NCBI RefSeq assembly: GCF_000772045.1
Contig: NZ_CP009754.1
Span: 5,580,001 to 5,644,000, forward strand
DNA from: Streptomyces sp. CCM_MD2014
GTDB lineage: Bacteria; Actinomycetota; Actinomycetes; Streptomycetales; Streptomycetaceae
Reading direction: 5' to 3'
DNA: 64,000 nt
In this document: positions 1 to 8,344 of the stretch, one piece after another
Layout: every line of letters starts with the position of its first letter
Numbering within the stretch: the stretch's first letter is position 1
Program-made: the position numbers and the translations under genes
The notes under the pieces: generated by a model
Told to the model about the DNA's origin: nothing
Database searches by the model: none
Seen by the model: the letters and a program-made list of their open reading frames with translations, nothing else

Positions 1-1
1 C

Positions 2-247
2 GGCTGCGACACCCTGGGCTTCCTGGTGCCGCCGGGCACCGCCGCCGCGTGGGACGTGCCGGGCAGCACCTGCACGGAGACGGACGGCCGGGGCCTGAGC
101 ATCGTCCCGGAGCCCGAGCCGCCCGTGGAGGGCTCCGACTGGCTGCTGCCGCCCGGCGAGGCGGACCTGGCGACCGACCCCGCCGTCCTGCGGGCCGCGC
201 TGGGCGAGGCGGCCCGGCTGATCAGGGCCGCGGACAGCTGCCGCTGA
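2..247 (+). CDS. 3' end of an unidentified protein (partial, start outside window)
   Basis: The frame is open from the left edge and ends at TGA 245-247, leaving about 81 C-terminal residues. The fragment is rich in Pro, Gly and Asp, has a central WDVPGS and WLLPPGE motif, and ends in an alanine-rich helix. I do not recognise the family with confidence. The tail reminded me faintly of the C-termini of Streptomyces primase/polymerase-like proteins, but that is a weak impression. The stop codon lies in the first, degenerate copy of a short tandem repeat that continues into the downstream gap. Confidence 0.5.
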   Translation, partial: GCDTLGFLVPPGTAAAWDVPGSTCTETDGRGLSIVPEPEPPVEGSDWLLPPGEADLATDPAVLRAALGEAARLIRAADSCR

Positions 248-340
248 GGAAGGCCCGCGGACGGCTGCCGCTGCGGAGGCCCGCCCGCGCGGTCCGACAG
301 ACGGCTGCCGCTGCGGAGGCCCGCCTGCCCGGTCCGACAA
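234..340. repeat. 40-bp tandem repeat at the 3' end of the first gene
   Basis: Two 40-bp copies (261-300 and 301-340) both begin ACGGCTGCCGCTGCGGAGGC and end GGTCCGACA, differing at a few positions. A third, degenerate copy (234-260, starting ACAGCTGCCGCTGAGGAAGG) overlaps the last codons and the TGA of the upstream gene. The array fills the gap up to the ATG at 348. Confidence 0.85.
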
Positions 341-347
341 TGGACCC

Positions 348-1220
348 ATGGGAAAGTCCAGGAACAACGCCCGTCGCGGGCGCGCCGCCGCCGAAGCCGT
401 CGTCGAGGACGTGGACGGAGGACGCGCCGAGCTGGTGCCCGACCGGGACCGGCCCCGGGCCTGGACGCTGCTGATCGACGGCGCCCCGCAGTCGCACGTC
501 GACCTCGACGACCCGGCGTACCTGTCCTTCGAGTACCAGCGCCGCATCGGCCACGTCATCGACCTGGCCGCCCCGCCGGGCAGGCCCGTCCGGGCCGTGC
601 ACCTGGGAGGCGGCGCACTCACCCTCGCCCGCTACGTCGCCGCCACCCGCCCCCGCTCCACCCAGCAGGTCGTCGAGCGCGACGCCGCCCTCGTCCACCT
701 GGTCCGCCGGGAGCTCCCGCTGGACCCGGCCGCGCGGATACGGGTGCGTTCCACCGACGCCCGCGCCGGGCTGGCCAAGGTGCCCGACGGCTGGGCGGAC
801 CTCGTCGTCGCGGACGTCTTCGCCGGCGCCCGCACGCCGGCCCACCTGACCTCCGCCGAGTTCCTCGACGAGGTGCGGCGCGCGCTCGCGCCCGGCGGGG
901 TCTACGCCGCCAACCTCGCGGACGGTCCGCCGCTCGCCCACCTGCGCGGCCAGATCGCCACCGCGGCCGCCCGGTTCGCCGGACTCGCCCTCGTCGCCGA
1001 CCCGGCCGTACTGCGCGGCAAACGCTTCGGCAACGCGATCCTGGTCGCCTCCGACCACCCGCTGCCCCTCGCCGAACTCACCCGCCGCGCCGCCTCCGAC
1101 CCGCACACCGCACGCGTGGAACACGGCCGCGCGCTCACCGACTTCAGCGGCGGCGCCCAGCCCGTGACGGACGCGGCGGCGGTGGACTCGCCCGCGCCGC
1201 CGGAGTCCGTCTTCAAGTGA
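348..1220 (+). CDS. spermidine synthase-like methyltransferase-fold protein
   Basis: This 290-residue protein has a Rossmann-type core like that of spermidine synthase and other class I AdoMet-dependent enzymes. The glycine-rich loop VHLGGGALTLARYVA is near residues 84-98, an acidic residue follows in VVERDAALV, and a VVADVFAGA motif is near residue 150. Stand-alone proteins of this kind are common in actinobacteria and are annotated spermidine synthase or fused spermidine synthase, though aminopropyl transfer has rarely been shown. The N-terminus is basic and the last 30 residues look disordered. ATG 348 follows the tandem repeat directly, with no strong ribosome-binding site. The gene converges on the small membrane protein at 1246-1821. 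The fold is well supported, the substrate is not. Confidence 0.75.
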   Translation: MGKSRNNARRGRAAAEAVVEDVDGGRAELVPDRDRPRAWTLLIDGAPQSHVDLDDPAYLSFEYQRRIGHVIDLAAPPGRPVRAVHLGGGALTLARYVAATRPRSTQQVVERDAALVHLVRRELPLDPAARIRVRSTDARAGLAKVPDGWADLVVADVFAGARTPAHLTSAEFLDEVRRALAPGGVYAANLADGPPLAHLRGQIATAAARFAGLALVADPAVLRGKRFGNAILVASDHPLPLAELTRRAASDPHTARVEHGRALTDFSGGAQPVTDAAAVDSPAPPESVFK

Positions 1221-1245
1221 GCCCGTAGGGGGGGGGCGGCTCGGG

Positions 1246-1821
1246 TCAGTAACTGCCGATCTCCACCCGCGGCGGCCCGTCGTGCCAGGTGCAGAACACC
1301 GACACCCGGTCCGCGCCCGAGGTGAACTCCACCCGGATCCACGACTCCGTCTTCCACACCTGCATCGACCAGCCCGCACCCGGCGTCGCCGACACCAGGG
1401 ACGCGGACGACGTACCGAGGTCGAAGACCGCGCGGCCCCCGTCGGTGTCGTAGCTCCTGACCCGGCCGGACGTCGCGGGGGCGGGGCTCGCCGGGTCCGC
1501 GGGCGGCGAGGTGGACGGCGCGGTGCGCGAAGGGGCGGGGTCCGGCTCGCGGGGCGTCCCGCTCGGCACCGGCGACGCGCTGTCCGAGGGCGAGGGCGAG
1601 GGCGACGGCCGGCTGGTGGACGACGCCAGGGACTCACCGGCGTCGCCGTCGTCCCCCTCCCGCACGCTCGCGTCGGCGGCCGTGATGGGCAGCGCTCGGG
1701 GGGCGTCGTAGGCCGTTCCGGCCATCACCGTGTGGACACCCCACCACGACAGGGTGACCGCGGCGCCGGTGGCGAGCAGCCAGGCGATCACGTGGACGAG
1801 TCCTCTGCGCATCGCCGCCAT
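1246..1821 (-). CDS. small membrane-anchored protein with Ser/Pro linker
   Basis: The protein has 191 residues from ATG 1821; a second ATG at 1812 is possible. An N-terminal hydrophobic segment (about residues 8-33, VIAWLLATGAAVTLSWWGVHTVMAG) acts as an anchor or uncleaved signal. A long Ser/Pro/Thr/Asp linker (about 55-125) leads to a compact C-terminal domain with RVRSYDTDGGRAVFDLG, WSMQVWKTESWIRVEF and VFCTWHDGPP. The predicted topology is a short cytoplasmic N-terminus with the C-terminal domain outside. I do not recognise a named family. It is divergent from the response-regulator gene at 1932, so the two may share a regulatory region. Confidence 0.75.
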   Translation of the reverse strand: MAAMRRGLVHVIAWLLATGAAVTLSWWGVHTVMAGTAYDAPRALPITAADASVREGDDGDAGESLASSTSRPSPSPSPSDSASPVPSGTPREPDPAPSRTAPSTSPPADPASPAPATSGRVRSYDTDGGRAVFDLGTSSASLVSATPGAGWSMQVWKTESWIRVEFTSGADRVSVFCTWHDGPPRVEIGSY

Positions 1822-1931
1822 ACTGCCTCACCCGCCCCACGCGTGTCGCCCGAACGTCGTGTGGCCCGGGCCCGGGCGGAGTTGTCCACAGGCCCGGACC
1901 GGGTCGGTCCGCATGGCGTACGGTGCCGCCC

Positions 1932-2636
1932 ATGGCAAGTGTGCTCGTGGTCGAGGACGACCAGTTCGTACGCTCGGCGCTCATCCGGCAGCTCACCGAC
2001 GCCTCGCACACCGTGCGCAGCGTGGGCACGGCACTGGAGGCGCTGCGCGAGGTCGCCCATTTCCGGTTCGACGTGGTGATCCTGGACCTCGGACTGCCCG
2101 ACCTGGACGGCTCCGAGGCGCTGAAGATGCTGCGCGGCATCACCGACGTACCGGTGATCGTCGCCACCGCCCGGGACGACGAGGCGGAGGTGGTACGGCT
2201 GTTGAACGCGGGCGCGGACGACTACCTCACCAAGCCGTTCTCCGCCGAGCACCTGTCGGCCCGGATGGCGGCCGTGCTGCGCCGGGCCCGCGGCGGCCCG
2301 GCGGAGGCGGCGCCCCCGACCGTCCTCAGGGTCGGCGGCCTCACCGTCGACCCGCTGCGCCGCCAGGCCGAACTGGACGGGACGGCACTGGACCTGACCC
2401 GCCGCGAGTTCGACCTGCTCGCCTTCCTGGCCGGCCGGCCGGGCGTCGTCGTTCCCCGCAAGGAGCTGCTCGCCGAGGTGTGGCAGCAGTCCTACGGCGA
2501 CGACCAGACCATCGACGTCCACCTGTCCTGGCTGCGCCGCAAACTGGGCGAGACCGCGGCCCGGCCCCGCTACCTGCACACCCTGCGCGGCGTCGGCGTG
2601 AAGCTGGAGCCACCACGACTGGAGCCACCACGATGA
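1932..2636 (+). CDS. OmpR/PhoB-family response regulator
   Basis: This 234-residue two-domain transcription factor has a receiver domain at residues 2-115, with acidic pocket ED 8-9, phospho-acceptor Asp52 in VILDLGLPDL and the conserved Lys in LTKPF. A winged-helix domain follows at about 130-230 (LTRREFDLLAFL, TIDVHLSWLRRKLG, LHTLRGVGVKL). I chose ATG 1932 because the receiver fold starts there; GTG 1923 is the in-frame alternative. The stop overlaps the start of the histidine kinase gene by 4 bases (ATGA), so the pair is translationally coupled. A chitinase gene with a direct repeat in its promoter lies just downstream and is a candidate target. Confidence 0.9.
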   Translation: MASVLVVEDDQFVRSALIRQLTDASHTVRSVGTALEALREVAHFRFDVVILDLGLPDLDGSEALKMLRGITDVPVIVATARDDEAEVVRLLNAGADDYLTKPFSAEHLSARMAAVLRRARGGPAEAAPPTVLRVGGLTVDPLRRQAELDGTALDLTRREFDLLAFLAGRPGVVVPRKELLAEVWQQSYGDDQTIDVHLSWLRRKLGETAARPRYLHTLRGVGVKLEPPRLEPPR

Positions 2637-4063
2637 GATGGGCCCTGGTCAAGGTCTCGCTGGCGGTCACCGCGATGGTCGTGGTCGCCTTCGCCGTGCC
2701 CCTCGGACTCGTCATCCGGGAGATGGCCCGCGACCGCGCCTTCTCCAACGCCGAGCGGGAGGCCGCCGCCGTCGCCCCCGCCCTGTCCATCACCACCGAC
2801 CGGGAGCAACTGGAACGCGTGGTGGCCTCCGCCGGTTCGGACGCCGGGATGGCCGTGCACATACCGGCGCCCGGCGACGGGAGCGGGGACGCCACCGACA
2901 TCGGGCGGCAGCGCGCCACCGACGAGGACATCGCCGCCGTACGGGAGATGGGGCGGGCCTCGACCACCGAGGTGGGCGGCGGCTCCACCCTGCTCCAGCC
3001 GGTCGCGCTCAGCTCCGGCGAGATCGCCGTCGTCGAGGTGTACGTGCCCGAGTCGGCGGTGACCAACGGCGTCGGCACGGCCTGGGCGGTGCTCGCGGCG
3101 GTCGGCGCCGCCCTGATCGTCGGCTCGGTCGCGGTCGCCGACCGGCTGGGCGTACGGATGGTGCAGCCCGCGCGGCGCCTGGTCGACGGGGCGCACGAGC
3201 TGGGGGAGGGCAGGCTGGGGGCGCGGGTGCCCGAGGAGGGGCCGGACGAACTGCGGCGCGCCGCCGTCGCGTTCAACTCCATGGCCGACCAGGTCGTGCA
3301 GCTCCTCGCCAACGAACGGGAGCTGGCCGCCGACCTGTCCCACCGGCTGCGCACCCCGCTGACCGTGCTGCGCCTCAACGCGGCCTCGCTGGGCGACGGC
3401 CCCGCCGCCGAGCAGACCCGGGCCGCCGTCGAGCAGTTGGAGCGCGAGGTCGACACCATCATCCGCACCGCACGGGACGCCAAGCCGCAGACCGCGGCCG
3501 CCGGTCCCGGCGCCGGGTGCGACGCGGCCGAGGTGGTCCGGGAGCGGATGGGGTTCTGGTCGGCGCTCGCCGAGGACGAGGGCCGCAAGTGGCGGGTGGC
3601 CGGCGCCGACCGGCCGGTGCGCATACCCGTGGCCCGCGCCGACCTGGCCGCCTCCCTCGACGCGCTGCTCGGCAACGTCTTCCGGCACACCGCCGAGGGC
3701 ACCGCCTTCGCCGTCGACCTGCACAACGGCGAGGACGCGGTGATCGTGCTCGTCTCCGACGCGGGCGCCGGGATAGCCGACCCCGAGGCGGCGATGGCCC
3801 GCGGCCGGGGTTCGGGCACCGACGGGTCGACCGGGCTCGGCCTGGACATCGTGCGCCGGATGGCCGAGTCGACCGGCGGCGACGTGCGCATCGGCTCCTC
3901 CGTGCTGGGCGGCACCGAGGTGCGGATCTGGATCCAGCTGGACGGGCGCACGGCACCGGTGCGGCGCGGGCACCGGGGAGCGGTACGCCGGCGCAGACAG
4001 GGCCGTACGCAGGCGCAGGCGCAGGCGCCGGCACCGGCGGCCCGGGCCGGTCGCGACCGTTGA
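2633..4063 (+). CDS. sensor histidine kinase, partner of the upstream response regulator
   Basis: This 476-residue membrane kinase has a first transmembrane helix at about residues 7-28, an extracytoplasmic sensor region of about 120 residues, a second helix at about 148-168, and a HAMP linker (RMVQPARRLVDGAHELGEGRLGARV). A HisKA domain follows with phospho-acceptor His237 in DLSHRLRTPLTVL. The HATPase_c domain is degenerate in places but keeps an N-box-like segment (LLGNVFRHTAEGT), VSDAGAGI and GSTGLGLDIVRRM. The C-terminal 40 residues are basic and low in complexity (Arg-rich, then Gln-Ala repeats). ATG 2633 overlaps the response-regulator stop. The signal sensed is unknown. Confidence 0.9.
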   Translation: MRWALVKVSLAVTAMVVVAFAVPLGLVIREMARDRAFSNAEREAAAVAPALSITTDREQLERVVASAGSDAGMAVHIPAPGDGSGDATDIGRQRATDEDIAAVREMGRASTTEVGGGSTLLQPVALSSGEIAVVEVYVPESAVTNGVGTAWAVLAAVGAALIVGSVAVADRLGVRMVQPARRLVDGAHELGEGRLGARVPEEGPDELRRAAVAFNSMADQVVQLLANERELAADLSHRLRTPLTVLRLNAASLGDGPAAEQTRAAVEQLEREVDTIIRTARDAKPQTAAAGPGAGCDAAEVVRERMGFWSALAEDEGRKWRVAGADRPVRIPVARADLAASLDALLGNVFRHTAEGTAFAVDLHNGEDAVIVLVSDAGAGIADPEAAMARGRGSGTDGSTGLGLDIVRRMAESTGGDVRIGSSVLGGTEVRIWIQLDGRTAPVRRGHRGAVRRRRQGRTQAQAQAPAPAARAGRDR

Positions 4064-4096
4064 CCGGCCCCGACCATTAATCGGTCCCCATGCCTT

Positions 4097-4115
4097 CCTT
4101 AAGCCCACCCTAAGA
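4097..4115 (+). promoter_or_regulatory. direct repeat upstream of the chitinase, possible response-regulator site
   Basis: CTTAAG (4098-4103) and CCTAAG (4109-4114) are spaced 11 bp apart, the spacing typical of head-to-tail OmpR-family operators. The site lies between the histidine kinase stop and the chitinase start, about 130 bp before the latter. A short hairpin (CGGGC-TCTTT-GCCCG, 4136-4150) and a CCGGATCG direct repeat (4130 and 4154) lie closer to the gene. Function is inferred. Confidence 0.4.
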
Positions 4116-4244
4116 TCGTCAACCCCCGTCCGGATCGGGCTCTTTGCCCGTTTCCGGATCGCTAGCGTGCTGCCGCACCCACCCCCCACCCCGCCCTCGC
4201 CGCGTCCCCGCGAGGGCACCGTGAACAGCGAAGGCAGGCACGTG

Positions 4245-5720
4245 ATGCGTACGCACCGACGCAAGGTCAGTGGCAGGAACAAGGCGATCGGCGCCGTCGT
4301 CGCGGCGGCCGTGGCCGGGGGCGGCGCGCTGCTGTTCACCAGCACCGCCCAGGCGGCCGCGGTCGGCGCCGCGTACACGAAGACCAGCGAGTGGTCGACG
4401 GGCTACACCGCCCAGTACGTCGTCACCAACACCAGCGGGCAGACGAAGGCCGACTGGACGCTGGAGTTCGACCTGCCCTCCGGCACGAAGCTCGGCTCCC
4501 TGTGGAACGCCGAGTCGAAGGTCGACGGGCAGCACGTCACCGTGACCCCGCCTAAGTGGGACACGGACGGGCTGAAGGCCGGCGAGTCCGTCACGGTCGG
4601 CTTCGTCGTCAACGGCACCGCCGACCCCACCGGTTGCCTCGTCGACGACGCCGCCTGCTCGACGGACGACGGCGCCACCCCCGAGCCCAGCGGCCGTCCC
4701 ACCGAGCCCCCGGCCCCGACGCCCACGCCGACCCCCACACCCACGGCCACCGGTACCACCGGGCCGGCCCCGACCGACACCCCCACCACCCCGGCGCCCA
4801 CCGGAACCCCCGGCGACGGCACCGCCGCGGGCGCGGGCTTCGCGCCGTACGTCGACACCTCCCTCTACCCGGCCTTCGACCTGCTCGCGCACTCCGCGGC
4901 GACCGGCGTGAAGGAGTACAACCTCGCCTTCGTCACCGACGGCGGCGGCTGCACCCCCAAATGGGGCGGCGTCACCGACCTCGGCGGCGACGCCGTCGCG
5001 AAGCAGATAGGGGACCTGCGTGCCAAGGGCGGCGACGTCCGCGTCTCCTTCGGCGGCGCGTCCGGTTCGGAACTGGGCACGACCTGCACGTCGGCCGACG
5101 CGCTCGCGGCGGCGTACGGCAAGGTCGTCGACGCCTACCGGCTCACCAAGGTCGACTTCGACGTCGAGGGCGGCGCCCTGCCCGACACGGCCGCCAACAC
5201 CCGCCGCGCCCAGGCGATCGCCGCGCTCCAGAAGCAGCACCCCGGCCTGGACGTCTCCTTCACCCTCCCGGTGATGCCCGAGGGCCTCACCCAGGCCGGC
5301 GTCGACCTGCTCGCCGACGCCGAGGAGAACGGCGTGGACATCGGTGCCGTCAACATCATGGCGATGGACTACGGCCCCGCGTACAGCGACGACATGGGCA
5401 CCTACGCCACCCAGGCCGCCACCGCCACCCAGGCCCAGATCAAGGGCGTTCTCGGCCTGTCCGACGCGGAGGCCTGGAAGACGGTCGCCGTCACCCCGAT
5501 GATCGGCGTCAACGACGTCGCCTCCGAGGTCTTCACGGTGGACGACGCCACCCAGCTCGTGGAGTTCGCCGAGTCCAAGGGCCTCGGCGCGCTGTCCATG
5601 TGGTCCGCCACCCGCGACAAGGCCTGCCCCGGCGGCCCCAAGCCCTCGGCCGACGCCACGTGCAGCTCCGTCGACCAGGCGCCCGACGCCTTCTCCAAGG
5701 CGTTCGCCGCCTACAAGTAG
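4245..5720 (+). CDS. secreted GH18 chitinase with CBM2 module
   Basis: This 491-residue exported glycoside hydrolase is predicted to cleave chitin beta-1,4 linkages outside the cell. The order is: signal peptide (residues 1-38, twin basic start, cleavage near STAQAAA), a family 2 carbohydrate-binding module (about 40-130, YTKTSEWSTGYTAQYVVTN), a Pro/Thr linker (about 145-190), and a family 18 TIM barrel (about 198-491). The barrel carries the signature DFDVE at 304-308, with Glu308 the predicted acid/base. ATG 4245 is preceded directly by GTG 4242, which is also possible. A purine-rich AAGGCAGG lies upstream. A strong terminator follows at 5769. No canonical DasR box was seen in the promoter. 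Confidence 0.92.
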   Translation: MRTHRRKVSGRNKAIGAVVAAAVAGGGALLFTSTAQAAAVGAAYTKTSEWSTGYTAQYVVTNTSGQTKADWTLEFDLPSGTKLGSLWNAESKVDGQHVTVTPPKWDTDGLKAGESVTVGFVVNGTADPTGCLVDDAACSTDDGATPEPSGRPTEPPAPTPTPTPTPTATGTTGPAPTDTPTTPAPTGTPGDGTAAGAGFAPYVDTSLYPAFDLLAHSAATGVKEYNLAFVTDGGGCTPKWGGVTDLGGDAVAKQIGDLRAKGGDVRVSFGGASGSELGTTCTSADALAAAYGKVVDAYRLTKVDFDVEGGALPDTAANTRRAQAIAALQKQHPGLDVSFTLPVMPEGLTQAGVDLLADAEENGVDIGAVNIMAMDYGPAYSDDMGTYATQAATATQAQIKGVLGLSDAEAWKTVAVTPMIGVNDVASEVFTVDDATQLVEFAESKGLGALSMWSATRDKACPGGPKPSADATCSSVDQAPDAFSKAFAAYK

Positions 5721-5768
5721 GGCGGCCCGGCTCCCCGGGCAGGGCCGGGCCCCACACCGGCCCTGAGA

Positions 5769-5807
5769 GCGGGGCGCGGCATCCCCCCGTGGGATGCCGC
5801 GCCCCGC
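5769..5807. terminator. bidirectional terminator between chitinase and bglC
   Basis: A perfect 17-bp stem (5769-5785 with 5791-5807, arms GCGGGGCGCGGCATCCC) has a 5-base loop CCCGT. It lies between the convergent chitinase and bglC genes and has no long T tract, as usual for Streptomyces. Confidence 0.85.
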
Positions 5808-5836
5808 TTCCCGCGTTCCTCCGGCTGCCCGAAGGC

Positions 5837-7300
5837 CTACTCGGCCGACTCCCCGAAGGCCTGCCCGGCCGCGTCCAGCGGCGGCAGCGTCCCCGTGCGG
5901 GCCGCCCGGCCGTACCACAGGGCGCTCGACTTCGGGGTGCGCTGCTGGGAGGCGTAGTCGACGTACACCGCGCCGAAGCGCTTCTCGTAGCCGTACGCCC
6001 ACTCGAAGTTGTCCAGCAGGGACCACAGGTAGTAGCCGCGCACGTCGGCCCCGTCGGTGATGGCCTGCCGGACCGCCTGGAGGTGGCCGTTCAGGTAGGC
6101 GACCCGATCGGGGTCGTGCACCGAGCCGTCCGCGCCGGGCTTGTCGTCGTAGGCGGCGCCGTTCTCGCTGATGTACAGCGGGATGCCGGGGGCCTCGCGG
6201 TTGTAGCGCATGATCAGCTCGTGCAGGCCGGACGGGTCGACGCTCCAGCCCATCGCCGTGCGCTCGCCCGGCGGCTGGTGGAACGCCACGTCGTCCGCGG
6301 CGGGCCACGGCGAGTGGTCGCTGGCGCCGTGACCGTCGGCGCGCGGGGCGCGCGAGTCGGCGTCGGCCGCCGACACCACGGTGGGCGTGTAGTAGTTGAG
6401 GCAGATCGCGTCGATCGGCTGGCGGATCTGCCCCAGGTCGCCGTCCTGGACGTAGGACCAGTCCGTCACCGGCGCCGTCGCCTCCAGCAGGGACTGCGGG
6501 TAGGCGCCGTGCAGGATCGGGCCGTGGAAGATCCCGCCGGACAGGTCGTCGATCCTGCGGGCCGCCGCCAGGTCCGCCGGGCTCTGCGACAGCGGCCGCA
6601 CGACGGACGTGTTGAGGCTGATCGCCACCGAGTTGCGGGCCGGCATCACCGATCGCAGTGCCACCGTGCCCAGGCCGTGCGCCAGGTTCAGGTGGTGCGC
6701 GGCGCGCAGCGCGGCCGCCGGGTCGGTGCGGCCGGGGGCGTGCACACCGGAGGCGTAGCCCAGGAAGGCGGCGCACCACGGCTCGTTGAGCGTGATCCAC
6801 TGCTCCACCCGGTCGCCGAGGGCCTCGCCGACGATCTGCGCGTACTCGGCGAACCGGTAGGCCGTGTCCCGTTCGGGCCAGCCGCCCGCGTCCTCCAGCT
6901 CCTGGGGCAGGTCCCAGTGGTAGAGGGTGACGGCGGGCTTGATCCCGGCGGCCAGCAGCTCGTCGACCAGGCGGCGGTAGAAGTCCAGGCCGCGCTGGAC
7001 GGCGGGCCCGCGGCCGGTGGGCTGCACCCGGGGCCAGGAGATCGAGAAGCGGTAGGCGCCGAGGCCCAGGTCCTTCATCAGCGCCACGTCGTCGCGGTAG
7101 CGGTGGTAGTGGTCGACAGCGATGTCACCGGTGTCCCCGCCGGCCGTCTTCCCGGGGGTGTGGCTGAAGGTGTCCCAGATCGAGGGGGTACGGCCGTCCT
7201 CCCGCACCGCGCCCTCGATCTGGTACGCCGAGGTGGCGGCGCCCCACAGGAAGGCAGGGGGGAAGGTCACCGGGGTCACCGGCGTTGCGGACTCAGGCAT
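5837..7300 (-). CDS. bglC: family GH1 beta-glucosidase BglC
   Basis: This 487-residue cytoplasmic beta-glucosidase is predicted to hydrolyse imported cellobiose and cellotriose to glucose. GH1 signatures are clear: FLWGAATSAYQIEG at the start, acid/base Glu173 in TLNEP, and nucleophile Glu379 in YISENG. There is no signal peptide, as expected for an enzyme acting after CebEFG uptake. I start it at ATG 7300 (MPESATP). An in-frame ATG at 7324 would add eight residues, but the GGGAG inside the CebR box is well placed as a ribosome-binding site for 7300. The gene is last in the cebEFG-bglC direction and has its own CebR box. In S. griseus and S. scabies the orthologous locus is CebR-controlled (established knowledge). 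Confidence 0.95.
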   Translation of the reverse strand: MPESATPVTPVTFPPAFLWGAATSAYQIEGAVREDGRTPSIWDTFSHTPGKTAGGDTGDIAVDHYHRYRDDVALMKDLGLGAYRFSISWPRVQPTGRGPAVQRGLDFYRRLVDELLAAGIKPAVTLYHWDLPQELEDAGGWPERDTAYRFAEYAQIVGEALGDRVEQWITLNEPWCAAFLGYASGVHAPGRTDPAAALRAAHHLNLAHGLGTVALRSVMPARNSVAISLNTSVVRPLSQSPADLAAARRIDDLSGGIFHGPILHGAYPQSLLEATAPVTDWSYVQDGDLGQIRQPIDAICLNYYTPTVVSAADADSRAPRADGHGASDHSPWPAADDVAFHQPPGERTAMGWSVDPSGLHELIMRYNREAPGIPLYISENGAAYDDKPGADGSVHDPDRVAYLNGHLQAVRQAITDGADVRGYYLWSLLDNFEWAYGYEKRFGAVYVDYASQQRTPKSSALWYGRAARTGTLPPLDAAGQAFGESAE

Positions 7301-7313
7301 GGAAGCGCTCCCA
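7300..7313 (-). promoter_or_regulatory. CebR box overlapping the bglC start
   Basis: TGGAAGCGCTCCCA matches the established 14-bp CebR operator TGGGAGCGCTCCCA at 13 of 14 positions. On the minus strand it reads TGGGAGCGCTTCCA, touches the bglC start codon, and supplies the GGGAG ribosome-binding site. Confidence 0.85.
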
Positions 7314-7414
7314 TTGCGGGTCATGGCGGGTCGGGTCGGGGAAGACCGACACGTGGAAGTACGAGGGGGGAAGGCGGGGCCGGGACGGCGGTGGCCCGGC
7401 CCCCGGGACGGGTG

Positions 7415-8332
7415 TCATCCCTTGACGGCGCCCTGCATGATGCCGCCCACGATCTGCTTGCCGAAGATCGCGAACACCAGGAGCAGCGGCAGCGTGCCCA
7501 GCAGCGCGCCGGCCATGATCAGGGACTGGTCCGGGGTGTAGCCGCGGCCCAGTCCGGCGAGGGCGACCTGCACGGTCGGACTGCCGTTCTGCGTCAGCAC
7601 CAGGAACGGCCACAGGAAGTCGTTCCAGGACTGTACGAACATCAGCATGCCGAGCACGGCCATCGCGGGCCGCGCCGCCGGGAACACCACGTGCCACACC
7701 ACGCGCCAGCTGCTGGCACCGTCGACGCGCGCGGCCTCGATGATCTCGTCGGGCAGCGCCTGGAGCAGGTACTGCCGCATGAAGAACACGCCGAACGCGT
7801 TCACCAGGGACGGCAGGATCACCGCCTGGAGCTGGTCGGACCAGTCCAGCTTCGCGACCATCATGTACAGCGGGATGATGCTGAGCTGCGGGGGCACCAT
7901 CATCGTGCCGATGACGATCAGCATGAGCGCGTTGCGCCCGCGGAAGCGCAGCTTGGCGAAGGCGAACCCGGCGATCGTCGACAGGAAGACGATGGTGAAC
8001 GCCGAGATGCCGGCCACGATGGTGGTGTTGAGGAACGCCTCGCCGAGGTTGGCGTCGTTCCAGGCGATCTCGAGCTTGTCGAAGAGGTTGCCGCCGAACC
8101 AGAAGGGCGGCGGTGTCTGGGCGAGCCGCTGGTTGTCGCGTGAGGCGGCGATCGCCGTCCACACCAGCGGGAAGAGCGAGCCGATGGTGAACAGGGCGAG
8201 GATGATGTAGGCGATCGGCCCCGCGTGCAGGTGCCCGCCGGCCCGGGAGGACTTGGAGCCTCGTCGGCCCCTGCCCTTGCGGGACGGGTCGGGTGCCGCG
8301 TCGGCCGGGGGTTTCGTCATGGTCGTCGTCAC
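7415..8332 (-). CDS. cebG: cello-oligosaccharide ABC transporter permease CebG
   Basis: This 305-residue inner-membrane permease belongs to the MalG type. A basic, disordered N-terminus of about 35 residues precedes a first transmembrane segment (YIILALFTIGSLFPLVWTAI). Five further helices follow. The cytoplasmic EAA loop that docks the ATPase reads EAARVDGASSWRVVWHVVFPAARPA. The gene starts 12 bp after cebF. No ATPase gene is present in the locus; in streptomycetes the shared ATPase MsiK, encoded elsewhere, energises this transporter (established knowledge). A gap of about 115 bp separates it from bglC and holds the second CebR box. Confidence 0.93.
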   Translation of the reverse strand: MTTTMTKPPADAAPDPSRKGRGRRGSKSSRAGGHLHAGPIAYIILALFTIGSLFPLVWTAIAASRDNQRLAQTPPPFWFGGNLFDKLEIAWNDANLGEAFLNTTIVAGISAFTIVFLSTIAGFAFAKLRFRGRNALMLIVIGTMMVPPQLSIIPLYMMVAKLDWSDQLQAVILPSLVNAFGVFFMRQYLLQALPDEIIEAARVDGASSWRVVWHVVFPAARPAMAVLGMLMFVQSWNDFLWPFLVLTQNGSPTVQVALAGLGRGYTPDQSLIMAGALLGTLPLLLVFAIFGKQIVGGIMQGAVKG

Positions 8333-8344
8333 GGCCGGTTCTCC

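Noticed and set aside
1226..1237. Run of G residues after the spermidine synthase-like gene as a possible phase-variable tract
   Set aside because: It is intergenic between convergent genes and does not fall in a promoter or reading frame, so a switching role is not supported.
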